Shown here: positions 1 through 8,780 of the stretch, one piece after another
Layout: each line of letters begins with the position of its first letter
How positions within the stretch are numbered: position 1 is the stretch's first letter
Assembly: GCA_003050565.1 (NCBI GenBank)
Contig: PEBW01000004.1
Coordinates: 62,001 to 126,000, forward strand
Length of the DNA stretch: 64,000 nucleotides
Origin: Brockia lithotrophica
Lineage (GTDB): Bacteria; Bacillota; Bacilli; Thermicanales; DSM-22653
Direction of reading: 5' to 3'
The notes under the pieces: model-generated
Seen by the model: the letters and a program-made list of their open reading frames with translations, nothing else
Databases searched by the model: none
Told to the model about the DNA's origin: nothing
Translations under genes and position numbers: made by a program

Positions 1-356
1 CGGAGATCCGCGCGGACCTGGAAAAGTTGAACGCCGCCGTACGCGAGGTCGTTCCGGGGGCGGAGATCCGGTTCTTTCGCCCTCCTCGGGGGATCTTCGA
101 CGAGAAGACGCTCGCCACGGCGCGCGACCTCGGGATGACCACGGTCTTTTGGTCGATCGCGTACAAGGACTGGGACCCGAAGGTCGTACACGGGGGCGAC
201 CATGCCGTGCGTCAGGTCCTCGAGCAGCTGCACCCGGGAGCCGTGATCCTCCTCCACAGCGTGTCCCGCGACAACGCGGAAGGATTGCCCCGGATCATCG
301 ACGCGGTGCGCGCGCAAGGGTACACCTTCCGCTCGCTCGACGAGTGGGGGAAGTGA
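1..356 (+). CDS. pdaA: Delta-lactam-biosynthetic de-N-acetylase, C-terminal part (cut by window start)
   Basis: Only the last ~118 codons are present, and the frame is open to the window edge, so the start lies upstream. The piece has the RPPRG motif of NodB-type polysaccharide deacetylases and a C-terminal block with PGAVILLHSVSRDN, which matches PdaA best. PdaA removes acetyl groups from muramic acid so that the muramic delta-lactam of spore cortex can form, acting outside the membrane. The catalytic Asp and His-x3-His are upstream and cannot be checked. A related peptidoglycan deacetylase is possible. The sporulation role is inferred from family and from the sporulation genes in this window. 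Confidence 0.8.
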   Translation, partial: EIRADLEKLNAAVREVVPGAEIRFFRPPRGIFDEKTLATARDLGMTTVFWSIAYKDWDPKVVHGGDHAVRQVLEQLHPGAVILLHSVSRDNAEGLPRIIDAVRAQGYTFRSLDEWGK

Positions 357-457
357 GCCATCCGCGGCGTTTTCGCAGGGGAAGCGACGTCCTTGAGGAG
401 ACCGAACGGGGGAAGGACCTCCCGAGCGAACGACGGGGTGGGGAAGGGAGCCTGGCA

Positions 458-2704
458 ATGGAACGCACGGAAAACGCCGTCCGGGAACGCGGAACGCCTA
501 TGCTCGACGTGTTCTTTCGGCCGCGGGGTGTGGCCGTGGTCGGTGCGTCGCACGTTCCTGGAAAGATCGGGCACATCGTCGTGCAAAACCTTCAGGAAAG
601 CGGCTACGCCGGCCGGATCGCGCCCGTAAACCCCAAGGGCGGGGAAATCCGCGGCTTACCCGTAGCACAAAGCCTCGCCGAAGCCGCTGCGGAAGGACCG
701 ATCGACCTCGCCGTCGTCGCCGTTCCCGCCCCCGCCGTCGTAGACGTGGCCGAAGAGGCAGGGAAGGCGGGGGTGCAGGGGCTCGTCGTCCTGAGCGCCG
801 GCTTTCGCGAGACGGGTTCCGAAGGGGCGCGCCGCGAGGCGGCGCTCTTGGAGGTCGTGCGGCGCTATTCCATGCGCCTCCTCGGGCCCAACGTCGTCGG
901 CGTCGTGGACACCCACACGCCGCTCAACGCCACGTTTGCCGAAGGATTTCCCAACCGCGGGGAAGTCGCCTTCGTCTCCCAGAGCGGTGCCCTCCTCCTC
1001 GCGATCCACGACTGGGCGCGCAAGGAGGGCATGGGTTTTTCGCGCTTTCTGAGCCTCGGAAACAAGACCGACGTGGACGAATCCGACGCCCTGGCGGCGT
1101 TGGCGGAAGACCCGCACACGCGCGTGATCCTCCTCTACCTCGAGGATGTGCGGGACGGAAGGCGCTTCCTCGAAGTGGCCCGCCGGGCCGTACAGGAAAA
1201 GCCCGTCGTCGTCCTCAAGAGCGGCCGGAGCGACGCCGGCGCCCGCGCCGCCGCCTCGCACACGGGCGCCCTTGCGGGTTCCGACCGCGCCTACGAGGCG
1301 GCTTTTCGGCAGAGCGGAGTCCTGCGGGTAAATTCCCTGGAAGAGCTCTTTGCCGCTGCGTGGGCGTTTTTATCCCCGCGCTACCCCAAGGGGAAAAAGG
1401 TGGCCGTCCTCACGAACGCGGGCGGTGGAGGAATCCTCGCGAGCGACGCCCTCGCGGCGCGCGGGCTGGAGCTCGCCTCCTTCGCCCGCGGCACGATCCG
1501 CGCACTGCGCGAAGCAATGCCGCCGGAGGCAAGCGTGCTCAACCCCGTGGACGTCCTGGGGGACGCCCGGGCGGATCGCTATGCGCGGGCGGCAGAAATC
1601 CTCGCCCGGGACCCGGAGACGGACGGCATCGTGGCGATCGTCTGCCCGACGGCGACGGCCGAGCCGGAGAAGACCGCGCAGGTCCTCGCGAAAGCCGTCG
1701 AGCGCTTCGACCTTCCCCTTACCGCCGCCTTCATGGGCGGGGAAGCGATGGAGGCGGGCGTTCGCCTCCTGCGGGAGGCCCGGATTCCCGTCTACACCTT
1801 CCCTGAGGCCGCGGCGGAGGCGTGGATCCGGCTCGTCGCCTACGAGGAACTGCGCACACGCTCCCAAACGCCGACGCTTTGGGATTCTCCCGCGCGCCAC
1901 CGCTTGTTGGGGGAGGGGGACGTCCGACGCGCAAAGGCGGTCTTTGCCCGCGCCCGCGCGGAGGGACGTCGCGTCCTCCTCTCGAGCGAGGTACTCGAGG
2001 CCCTCGCCGCCTTCGGGATCCCCGTGGCGCCCACCCGCCTCGCGCGCACGGCTCGGGAAGCGGCGGCGATCGCCGAGGAGTTCGGGTATCCCGTCGCCCT
2101 CAAGATTGCCTCTCCGGACATCCTCCACAAATCGGACGTCGGCGGGGTGCGGCTTGGCCTCGCAGACGGCGAAGCGGTGCAACGGGCCTTCCGCGAGATC
2201 GTGGATGCGGCGGCCCACCACGCCCCAGATGCCTTCCTCTACGGCGTGGAAGTGCAGAAGATGCTCGCCCGCGGTCACGAGGTATTCGTCGGCGGGATGC
2301 GGGACCCCACCTTTGGCCCGCTTCTCGTTGCCGGCATGGGCGGGGTATTCGTGAACCTTCTCGAGGACGTCGCCTACCGCCTCGTCGAGCTGCTCACGGA
2401 GCGAGACGTGGAGGAGATCGTCCGGGAAACCCGACTCTATCGACTCTTGCGGGGATTTCGCGGAGAACCGCCGGCCGACCTCCCGGCTCTACACCGGATC
2501 ATCGCCCGGGTGGCCGACCTCTTGCGGGAACTCCCGGAAGTGCTGGAGCTCGACCTCAACCCCGTGTTCGTCTCCCCGGACGGAGCGTGGGTGGTCGATG
2601 CCAAGCTCGCTCTCCACGAGGAACGAAACGTCGGAGAAAGTTCGGGGGCGTTTCCCCGCGATGTTTCGTCCCCGGCCGGGCGGCGCGGAAACCAAAGGGG
2701 GTAA
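458..2704 (+). CDS. Acetate/acyl-CoA ligase (ADP-forming), fused alpha-beta subunits
   Basis: A 748-residue protein of the NDP-forming acyl-CoA synthetase family, which interconverts an acyl-CoA, ADP and phosphate with the free acid, CoA and ATP. Visible in order are a CoA-binding Rossmann domain (VAVVGASHVPGKIGH near residue 22), a succinyl-CoA-ligase-like domain containing the expected phospho-His region (AAASHTGALAGSD), and a C-terminal ATP-grasp domain with DILHKSDVGGVRLGL. ATG 458 is chosen for the AAGGGAG seven bases ahead; the frame is open further upstream without a better start. It runs into a BioD/DRTGG gene nine bases downstream, so the two are probably co-transcribed. The acyl substrate cannot be told from sequence; some members are protein lysine acetyltransferases, but no GNAT domain is seen. 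Confidence 0.88.
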   Translation: MERTENAVRERGTPMLDVFFRPRGVAVVGASHVPGKIGHIVVQNLQESGYAGRIAPVNPKGGEIRGLPVAQSLAEAAAEGPIDLAVVAVPAPAVVDVAEEAGKAGVQGLVVLSAGFRETGSEGARREAALLEVVRRYSMRLLGPNVVGVVDTHTPLNATFAEGFPNRGEVAFVSQSGALLLAIHDWARKEGMGFSRFLSLGNKTDVDESDALAALAEDPHTRVILLYLEDVRDGRRFLEVARRAVQEKPVVVLKSGRSDAGARAAASHTGALAGSDRAYEAAFRQSGVLRVNSLEELFAAAWAFLSPRYPKGKKVAVLTNAGGGGILASDALAARGLELASFARGTIRALREAMPPEASVLNPVDVLGDARADRYARAAEILARDPETDGIVAIVCPTATAEPEKTAQVLAKAVERFDLPLTAAFMGGEAMEAGVRLLREARIPVYTFPEAAAEAWIRLVAYEELRTRSQTPTLWDSPARHRLLGEGDVRRAKAVFARARAEGRRVLLSSEVLEALAAFGIPVAPTRLARTAREAAAIAEEFGYPVALKIASPDILHKSDVGGVRLGLADGEAVQRAFREIVDAAAHHAPDAFLYGVEVQKMLARGHEVFVGGMRDPTFGPLLVAGMGGVFVNLLEDVAYRLVELLTERDVEEIVRETRLYRLLRGFRGEPPADLPALHRIIARVADLLRELPEVLELDLNPVFVSPDGAWVVDAKLALHEERNVGESSGAFPRDVSSPAGRRGNQRG

Positions 2705-2713
2705 CGGGAAGCG

Positions 2714-3874
2714 ATGAACCACGAAGCGCAGACGAAGGTAAGACGGGAATCCGCCCCGGCGCAGTCCCGGGTCCGAAGCCTCCTCGTCTTGGGTAGGCCG
2801 GGGAGCGGCAAGACGGCCCTCCTGTTGGGCACGGCTCTCTACCTGAGGGAGCGGGGGATGGACGTCCGCTACCTGAAGCCCGTCGGCTTCGCCTTCGGCG
2901 GCGAAGGAGTGGACGCCGACGCCCTCCTCATGGGGCGCGTGCTGGGCCTGCCCGAACCGCCGTCGGCCTTGGCCCCCCTCGTCCTCGGCGTGCACGCCTT
3001 CCCGACCGACGTCGAGGAGTTTGCGCGGAAGGTCGAGGAAATGCTCGCCCGCGTGGAAGAAGCGGGACGGACCGCCGGGTCGGCCGTCCTCCTCGTCGAC
3101 GGGCCGGGACGGCCGCACCGGTTGGCGGCCTTCGGCGGCGACTCCCTCACCCTGGGCGAAAAACTCGGGGCGCACCTCGCCTACGTCGTTCGCCCGAAGG
3201 ACGGCGACGACGCCGTGGACGAGGCCGTCTTTTACCTCGAACGCGGGCGAGAACGCGGGCTTCCTTGGGCGGGGATCGTCTTTTCCGCCGTCCGGCCGCA
3301 CGAAGAGTCGCGAATCGAAGAGATCTACCGACCAATCCTGGCCCGCAGGGGAATCCCCGTCCTCGGGTCCGTACCGTATACGCCGGCGCTCAGCGCCCCT
3401 ACGGCGCGCGTCTTTGCCTCCGTCCTCGGCGGCAAGGTGTACGAGACGGGGCCCCTCGATCGCCCTGTGGAACAAGTGCTCGTGGGCGCGATGACGCCCG
3501 AGCGGGCCCTCTCCTACTTCCGCCGCTTTTCGAACGTCGCGGTGATCACCGGCGGCGACCGCACCGACCTCGCCGCCGCCGCTTTGGAGGCAGACCTTTC
3601 CCTCCTCATCTTGAGCGGGGGAATCGAGCCCGACGTGCGCGTGCTCGTGCGCGCCGAAGAAAGAAGCGTCCCCGTCCTTCTCGTGGACGAGGACACCTAC
3701 ACCGTGGCGCGCAAGGTGGAGGAAATCTCGCGCGTGCTCAGCGCCGACGACGGGGACGCGGTGGAGACGGCGAAGAGCGTCGTCGCACAAACCCTCGGGA
3801 AAAACCTCGAAGCTCTCTTCGGGTTTTCCCCCGGGGAAGGGGCGCAGGACGCGCGCGTTTCTCCTCAGGAGTAG
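2714..3874 (+). CDS. BioD-like P-loop protein with DRTGG domain
   Basis: The 386-residue protein has an N-terminal dethiobiotin-synthetase-like P-loop domain (GRPGSGKTALLLG near residue 30) and a C-terminal DRTGG domain (AMTPERALSYF, then GGDRTDL). This is the architecture of the regulatory N-terminal part of long phosphotransacetylases, here without the Pta catalytic domain. It lies nine bases after the ADP-forming acyl-CoA ligase, so a linked role in acyl-CoA/acyl-phosphate metabolism or its sensing is reasonable, but no reaction is established. Its last ten bases overlap the end of the convergent baeRF gene. Confidence 0.8.
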   Translation: MNHEAQTKVRRESAPAQSRVRSLLVLGRPGSGKTALLLGTALYLRERGMDVRYLKPVGFAFGGEGVDADALLMGRVLGLPEPPSALAPLVLGVHAFPTDVEEFARKVEEMLARVEEAGRTAGSAVLLVDGPGRPHRLAAFGGDSLTLGEKLGAHLAYVVRPKDGDDAVDEAVFYLERGRERGLPWAGIVFSAVRPHEESRIEEIYRPILARRGIPVLGSVPYTPALSAPTARVFASVLGGKVYETGPLDRPVEQVLVGAMTPERALSYFRRFSNVAVITGGDRTDLAAAALEADLSLLILSGGIEPDVRVLVRAEERSVPVLLVDEDTYTVARKVEEISRVLSADDGDAVETAKSVVAQTLGKNLEALFGFSPGEGAQDARVSPQE

Positions 3875-5055
3875 CGCAGCGTGACCGCTACGCCGCCGTA
3901 GGGTGCGAGCCTTTCCGCCGCCCGTCCCGTGACGAGCTCAACTTCCGTGTCGTGGAGGTAGGCTTCGCGCAGGAGAGAGGTGGCGAAGGAGCGTTCGACG
4001 AGGGCCGTCCCGCAGTACGGGCAGGCGGCGAGTTGCGCGAGCTCGGCGTCGAAGTACGTACCGCACGAGGGGCAGACGCGGATGTTTCCGGCGATGGGCC
4101 AGGCGGCAAGGACGGTGTGCGCCCGTCCGAGGCGCACGGCGTTGAGTACGTTTTCCCGACCGGCGTCGGCGCGGCCGTTCTTGTGGAGTTCTTCCAGGGT
4201 TTGTTCGACCAGACGATACTCGTGCTCCCTTTCCGCCCGTTCGAGAATGGATTTGGCGGCGAGGAGGATGTCGCGTTCGGGAGCGCCGACCCCGATGCCC
4301 GGGTTTTCGGCGAGGACCTTCGTCCTCGTCTTCGGGTGCAGGGCCTCGAGGAGGAAGGAACGCGCCCGCTCTTCACCCCCGAGGAGGACGAAGACGGGGG
4401 CTTCCTTTGCGACGAATCGCTCCAGCCTCTCCGCGACATCGCGCCAGAAGCGTTCTACGTGGGCGTCGACGCGCCGGTCGAAGACGTCGCTAAAGCTTCC
4501 CTTCACGACGCGCGCACCGTGGGCTTCGAGGATAGGTGTCGAACGCACGTCGTATTCGGGAAATTCCGATGCGTCGACGTACAAAAACTCCTCGTCTACG
4601 GACTCCGTAAGACCCAATTGGACGGTGAGGAAACGCGCCTGGTGGTGGTCTACGAGAACGATCCCCGCGCGGGCGTACTCCTCGAGGAGCCAGAGGAGGG
4701 GGACGACGGCAGGAGCTCCGTAGTGGACGAAGTTTTCTCGCAGGCGCGCCTGGCAGGTGCACTCTTCTTCCCAATCGCGCCCCTGAAAGAGGACGTACGT
4801 CCGACCGCCCGGGCGAAGGAGCTCGACGCGTTCCACGAGGCGTTCCGCGCGTTCCTCGAGTACTTTGTGTTCGTCCTTCGGGAGGATTTCCGCAAAGGAA
4901 CGAACGAGGTCGCGGAGTGCCGTCTTCGCCCACACGCGGTACGCGGGGTTGGCCCGGGCGTTTTCCGGACGCGTCGGGTCTACGTCTACGTAGAGGGAAA
5001 GAACGTCGCGTCCCGGGTACGTGAGAAGCTCCCGGATCTTTTCGCGCGAAAACAT
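3865..5055 (-). CDS. baeRF/eRF1-like (VLRF1-related) protein with C-terminal zinc ribbon
   Basis: A 396-residue protein starting MFSREKIRELLTYPGRDVLS. Its middle (LLEEYARAGIVLVDHHQARF) and following eRF1-domain-2-like region resemble the bacterial baeRF families, relatives of eukaryotic release factor 1 and of the Vms1/VLRF1 peptidyl-tRNA hydrolases. A zinc ribbon with paired CPSCG and CPYCG motifs lies about 45-70 residues from the C-terminus. The family assignment is from remembered motif pattern, not from a search. By analogy it could act on stalled ribosomes or peptidyl-tRNA; no GGQ motif is seen. It is monocistronic, converges with the DRTGG gene with a ten-base overlap, and is divergent from rarA. 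Confidence 0.6.
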   Translation of the reverse strand: MFSREKIRELLTYPGRDVLSLYVDVDPTRPENARANPAYRVWAKTALRDLVRSFAEILPKDEHKVLEERAERLVERVELLRPGGRTYVLFQGRDWEEECTCQARLRENFVHYGAPAVVPLLWLLEEYARAGIVLVDHHQARFLTVQLGLTESVDEEFLYVDASEFPEYDVRSTPILEAHGARVVKGSFSDVFDRRVDAHVERFWRDVAERLERFVAKEAPVFVLLGGEERARSFLLEALHPKTRTKVLAENPGIGVGAPERDILLAAKSILERAEREHEYRLVEQTLEELHKNGRADAGRENVLNAVRLGRAHTVLAAWPIAGNIRVCPSCGTYFDAELAQLAACPYCGTALVERSFATSLLREAYLHDTEVELVTGRAAERLAPYGGVAVTLRYS

Positions 5056-5208
5056 CGCACGTCACCTCTGTTCCTCGTCTCGGGGCACCCCGGTTGTCCA
5101 CTCCAATCTGCGCACCTTTACGGAATTGCCTTCTTCTTTAAGTGTACCGTATCCTTGTAGGCAGAAGGCTCCTTTTCCGCTTTCTCCACGTCGAGAAAGG
5201 TGAAGGCC
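5056..5208. other. Divergent intergenic region, baeRF gene / rarA
   Basis: This 153-base gap should hold promoters for both divergent genes. On the plus strand TTGCCT around 5127 and TATCCT around 5151 could be a weak sigma-A promoter for rarA, but the spacing is 18 and the match is poor. The rarA ribosome-binding site AGAAAGGTG is at 5194-5202. No terminator or RNA motif is seen. Confidence 0.4.
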
Positions 5209-6531
5209 ATGGACCTCTTCGACTTTCGCGAACCTGACAGCGACCGCGTCCCCCTAGCCGAGCGGCTTCGGCCGCAAACGCTCGACGAGATCGTCGGTCA
5301 GGAGCACATCCTCGCTCCAGGTAAGCTCCTCCGGCGGGCGATCGAAGCCGATCGCCTCACCTCGCTCATCCTCTACGGTCCCCCCGGCACGGGCAAGACG
5401 ACGCTCGCCCGGGTGATCGCGGCGAAGACGAAGGCCCGCTTTATCCCCCTGAGCGGGGTAACGGCGGGGGTGACCGACCTCCGGCGCGAGATCGACTCCG
5501 CCCGCGAAGAACTCCGCCTCTACGGGCGGCGCACGGTGCTCTTTGTCGACGAAGTCCACCGCTGGAATCGCGCGCAACAGGACGTACTCCTCCCCTTTCT
5601 CGAAGACGGGAGCCTGATCCTCATCGGCGCGACGACGGAAAATCCGTTTTTTGCCCTGCGCGGTGCGCTTCTCTCTCGCTCCCTCATCTTCGAACTTCGT
5701 CCCCTTTCCGAAGAGGCGCTGCGAAAACTTGCGGAACGCGCCCTGCGCGATCCCCGGGGACTGGGGAACCTGGAACTTAGCGTCGATGCAGACGCCCTCG
5801 CGCACCTCGTCCGTACGTCGGGAGGAGACGCGCGGCGCTTTTTGAACGCCTTAGAGCTCGCCGCCCTCACCGCTCGCGTAGGCGAAGACGGGACCGTGCG
5901 GATCACCTTGGCGGACGCCGAAGAATCCGTTCAGCGGTCCGCCGTGCGCTACGACGCCGCCGGAGACGCCCACTACGACGTCACGAGCGCGTTCATCAAG
6001 TCCATCCGCGGCTCCGACCCCGACGCCGCCCTGTACTGGCTCGCGCGCATGCTCGACGCCGGGGAGGACCCCCTCTTCATCGCCCGCCGCCTCGTCATCG
6101 CCGCAAGCGAGGACGTCGGAAATGCCGACCCCTACGCACTCCCCCTCGCGGTGGCAGCCTACGAAGCCGTGGAGCGCATCGGCATGCCGGAGGGAAGGAT
6201 TCCCCTCGCTCAGGCCACCACCTACCTCGCCCTCGCACCAAAGTCGAATTCGAGCTATCGGGCCATAGGGGCCTACCTCGCCTGGATTCGCGAGCACGGA
6301 GCGGCGGAAGTCCCGCCGCACCTTCGGGACGCCCACTACGCCGGAGCAAAGCGGCTGGGGCGCGGGGAAGGGTACCTCTATCCCCACGATTACCCCGAAC
6401 ACTTCGTCGTCCAAGAATACCTTCCCCGGGGCGTACCGCGGCTCTTCCAGCCGGGGGGGTTGGGGTGGGAGGGCCGGGCGGCCAAACTCCACGCCCGAAG
6501 GTGGGGAAACTCCGAAACCAAGGGAGGATAA
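5209..6531 (+). CDS. rarA: Replication-associated recombination protein A (AAA+ ATPase)
   Basis: A 440-residue clamp-loader-like AAA+ ATPase of the RarA/MgsA/WRNIP1 family, which acts at stalled replication forks together with SSB and the clamp. The N-terminus contains ERLRPQTLDEIVGQEHI, then Walker A GPPGTGKTTLAR, Walker B LFVDEVHRWN, sensor 1 IGATTENPFF and the family's C-terminal tetramerisation region with GNADPYALPLA. ATG 5209 is preferred to the in-frame GTG at 5200 because AGAAAGGTG is spaced six bases from it but overlaps the GTG. A lipoprotein gene follows after four bases. Confidence 0.95.
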   Translation: MDLFDFREPDSDRVPLAERLRPQTLDEIVGQEHILAPGKLLRRAIEADRLTSLILYGPPGTGKTTLARVIAAKTKARFIPLSGVTAGVTDLRREIDSAREELRLYGRRTVLFVDEVHRWNRAQQDVLLPFLEDGSLILIGATTENPFFALRGALLSRSLIFELRPLSEEALRKLAERALRDPRGLGNLELSVDADALAHLVRTSGGDARRFLNALELAALTARVGEDGTVRITLADAEESVQRSAVRYDAAGDAHYDVTSAFIKSIRGSDPDAALYWLARMLDAGEDPLFIARRLVIAASEDVGNADPYALPLAVAAYEAVERIGMPEGRIPLAQATTYLALAPKSNSSYRAIGAYLAWIREHGAAEVPPHLRDAHYAGAKRLGRGEGYLYPHDYPEHFVVQEYLPRGVPRLFQPGGLGWEGRAAKLHARRWGNSETKGG

Positions 6532-6535
6532 GGAC

Positions 6536-7132
6536 TTGAGGACGAGTGCGGAACGCGGACGGCCGCGCCGTTCGCCCTTCTTCGCAACCCTTCTCCTCGG
6601 AGGAATGCTCCTGTCCGGGCTTTCCGCGAGCTTGGGCGGATGTGGTGCTCCTGTGCGAGAGGGCACCACCACACAACAACAGGATCGGGCATCCGACGGT
6701 TCTCCTCCGAACGCCTCCGCCGCCCAACCCGCGCCGAAGGTCGGAAACGACGAGGGACAGGGGGGATCCTGTCAGCAGATCCTCGAGCGCAAGATGAAGG
6801 AGTACGACCTGCGGAACGAGGTGGACGACCTCGTCCACCGCCTCTTTGAAGCGATGGCACGAGGCGATCTGAATACCGCGCGCACGCTCGTCGCCCCGGG
6901 TGTAGAAATCGCCCCGGGAAAGATGACCTTTCAAGACGCTCAGGGCCGAAAGAACGAGTACACCTTTCCCAAAGACGAGTGCCTTCGCCTCCGGGGGTTT
7001 GAGTTCTCCCCCGACCAGTCGCGAGGAGAGCTGAGCTACGAAAACCGGCGGGCCGAAGGGCGCTTTGCGGAAATCTACGTCACCGTCGTCCGGGTAGGCG
7101 ACGGGTACCGTGTCTCCGCGATCCTCGAATGA
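6536..7132 (+). CDS. Putative lipoprotein of unknown function
   Basis: A 198-residue protein with a TTG start eight bases after GGGAGG. The N-terminus is a lipoprotein signal: Arg-rich residues 1-12, a hydrophobic stretch 15-33 and lipobox Leu-Gly-Gly-Cys with Cys36 as the lipidated residue. A Ser/Asn/Gln/Pro linker follows, then a domain of about 130 residues (LFEAMARGDLNTARTLVAP) that looks like a small alpha+beta NTF2- or DUF-type fold; I do not recognise it. Mature Cys48-type residues (SCQQI) and one near residue 150 (DECLRL) could form a disulfide. It is probably co-transcribed with rarA and ends eight bases from a convergent gene. Confidence 0.75.
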   Translation: MRTSAERGRPRRSPFFATLLLGGMLLSGLSASLGGCGAPVREGTTTQQQDRASDGSPPNASAAQPAPKVGNDEGQGGSCQQILERKMKEYDLRNEVDDLVHRLFEAMARGDLNTARTLVAPGVEIAPGKMTFQDAQGRKNEYTFPKDECLRLRGFEFSPDQSRGELSYENRRAEGRFAEIYVTVVRVGDGYRVSAILE

Positions 7133-7139
7133 GAAGGTG

Positions 7140-8612
7140 TCAGCACCCGAAATCTTTCGGCCCGTACGGGATGCGGTGTTCGGGCAAGAAGGTGTGGGGA
7201 AAGACCTCCGCGTAGCGTTCGGGGTTGTAGGTGTGCACGGGGACGAGGCGCTTCGGGGCGATCGCCCGGACGATCTGAAAGAGGTGTTCGGGAACGGCGT
7301 GGCCGTTCGCGTGGACCACCTCGTACCGAAAACCGCTCGCCTCGATCGCCTCTCGCCACGGTCCGTACGCGGGGTTGTGCGGGCCGTAGGGCATGCCGTC
7401 GCTGTGGAAAAACACCCCTCCGGTCTCCGCGAGGTCGAGGGGGAGAGCAGGGTAGGTACAGGGAATGTGCACAAAGAACGCCTCCGGAGACGCGGCCAGA
7501 TCGACTACGTCGACGCGGGGGAGCTCCCGCGGTAGAGGAAGGAGCCCCGCTTCCTCCGCCTCGCGTTCCTCCTCCGGCAGGCGGAGCACGGCAAAGTCCC
7601 TTCTCCCCGCGAGCGAAAAGAGGTACCGGGCGGCCTTGGGGCCCAACAGCGCCCTTCGTCCGAGCTTTTTCGCGAGGTCGACGTAGAGGAGAAGGCGTTC
7701 CGCGTCTCGGACGTACGTGTGGACGAGTACGGGACCCCGGACGTCTGCCGCAACTTCGGCGAGGCGTTTCGCCAGCGCACTTTCGAAGAGAGGAGCGCGG
7801 GGCAACGCCTCGCGTTCTCGTTCCGGAGGGAGCGAGGTTCCTTCGAGGAGCAGGAGATCGGGGCGGAAGGAGCGCGCCTCGGCGACAAAGCGGGCGGTCT
7901 TCTGCGGATTGCTCCCGTGCAGACGAAGGTCCCCGCTGTAGACGAGCCGAAGGTCCGGCGTCTCGAGAAAGAGGGCGGATGCCCCGGGAACGTTGTGGTC
8001 TACGGAGAGGACCCAGAAGCGAATGTCGCCGAAGCGAAAACTCCTCTCCTCGGGCATGGGGATGACCGTTTCGTGGTCGTGCGGTGCGCCTTCTTCGGCC
8101 AGTCCGGCGCGGACAAGCGCCGTCCACACGCGCAAAGATTCCTCGCTCGTGTAGATCGGCACCTTCGGGTGCAGCCAGGGAAGACCCGCCGTGTGGTCGA
8201 GGTGGAAGTGGCTTATGAAGACGGCGGTTTCTCCACCCCACTCTTCGTACGGGACGGGGGACTTTCCAACCTTGCCCGCGCGTGGGGGAGAGGGGACGTC
8301 CGAGTAACCGTTTCCATCGGGGTAAGAGGAGGAATGCAGATCCCGTCTTCGATACACGCCGTCGAGGGCGGGGAGTTTTCGGAGAAGGAGGAGGTGGCGC
8401 AAGGAGGGCTTGCGCCCGTTGGGAAAGAACTCGGCTTCTGCAAAAGCCTGGGCAGGACGGTAGGCCGAGCCGAAGTCGAAGACGAGGCGAGCTTCCCCGT
8501 AACGGACTTCCACGACGGTGCCGCCGATCTGCCGCAGGCCGGCGTGAAAGACGATCTGCGTCCCTTGGGGCAATGCGGTACGCTCCTTCCGGAGGAGAGT
8601 CCCCACGTCCAT
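7140..8612 (-). CDS. MBL-fold metallohydrolase, beta-CASP/RNase J-like
   Basis: A 490-residue protein with the metallo-beta-lactamase signature HFHLDHTAGLPWL and downstream metal-ligand-like segments (SVDHNVPGASALF, YSGDLRLHG). The C-terminal RLVPVHTYNPERY resembles the beta-CASP nucleases (RNase J, CPSF-type), where this His completes the second metal site. An RNA nuclease or related phosphodiesterase role is therefore likely. It is not the main RNase J, since the usual C-terminal domain is absent. The start lies 168 bases from the divergent motA start; MDVGTLLRKERTALPQG is a plausible N-terminus but without a strong ribosome-binding site. Confidence 0.75.
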   Translation of the reverse strand: MDVGTLLRKERTALPQGTQIVFHAGLRQIGGTVVEVRYGEARLVFDFGSAYRPAQAFAEAEFFPNGRKPSLRHLLLLRKLPALDGVYRRRDLHSSSYPDGNGYSDVPSPPRAGKVGKSPVPYEEWGGETAVFISHFHLDHTAGLPWLHPKVPIYTSEESLRVWTALVRAGLAEEGAPHDHETVIPMPEERSFRFGDIRFWVLSVDHNVPGASALFLETPDLRLVYSGDLRLHGSNPQKTARFVAEARSFRPDLLLLEGTSLPPEREREALPRAPLFESALAKRLAEVAADVRGPVLVHTYVRDAERLLLYVDLAKKLGRRALLGPKAARYLFSLAGRRDFAVLRLPEEEREAEEAGLLPLPRELPRVDVVDLAASPEAFFVHIPCTYPALPLDLAETGGVFFHSDGMPYGPHNPAYGPWREAIEASGFRYEVVHANGHAVPEHLFQIVRAIAPKRLVPVHTYNPERYAEVFPHTFLPEHRIPYGPKDFGC

Positions 8613-8661
8613 TGTACCGAATCGGCCGCGGGAACCAAGACAAGAAGGGAAAAAGCGCGGC

Positions 8662-8689
8662 TAAACCTTCTCGTCCTTCTCGCCGATTC
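8662..8689 (+). promoter_or_regulatory. Sigma-D (FliA)-type promoter of motAB
   Basis: TAAA at 8662-8665 and GCCGATTC at 8682-8689 are 16 bases apart. The known sigma-D consensus is TAAA, 14-16 bases, GCCGATAT. Six of eight bases in the -10 element match. It points at motA, whose start is about 90 bases downstream, which fits late flagellar gene control. Confidence 0.7.
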
Positions 8690-8780
8690 CAGAAAAGAAG
8701 GGAGCGTGCAGATTCCGGTCGGGCCCCGACGACGTTCCCTCGCCACTACCTCACGAGACACGCAAAAAGGGGGAGGCGCC

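Noticed and set aside
3265-5160. Long plus-strand open frame (631 codons) over the baeRF gene
   Set aside because: GC-rich DNA gives long antisense frames. The minus-strand protein has domains and a zinc ribbon; this translation is Arg/Gly-rich without motifs and would also overlap the DRTGG gene.
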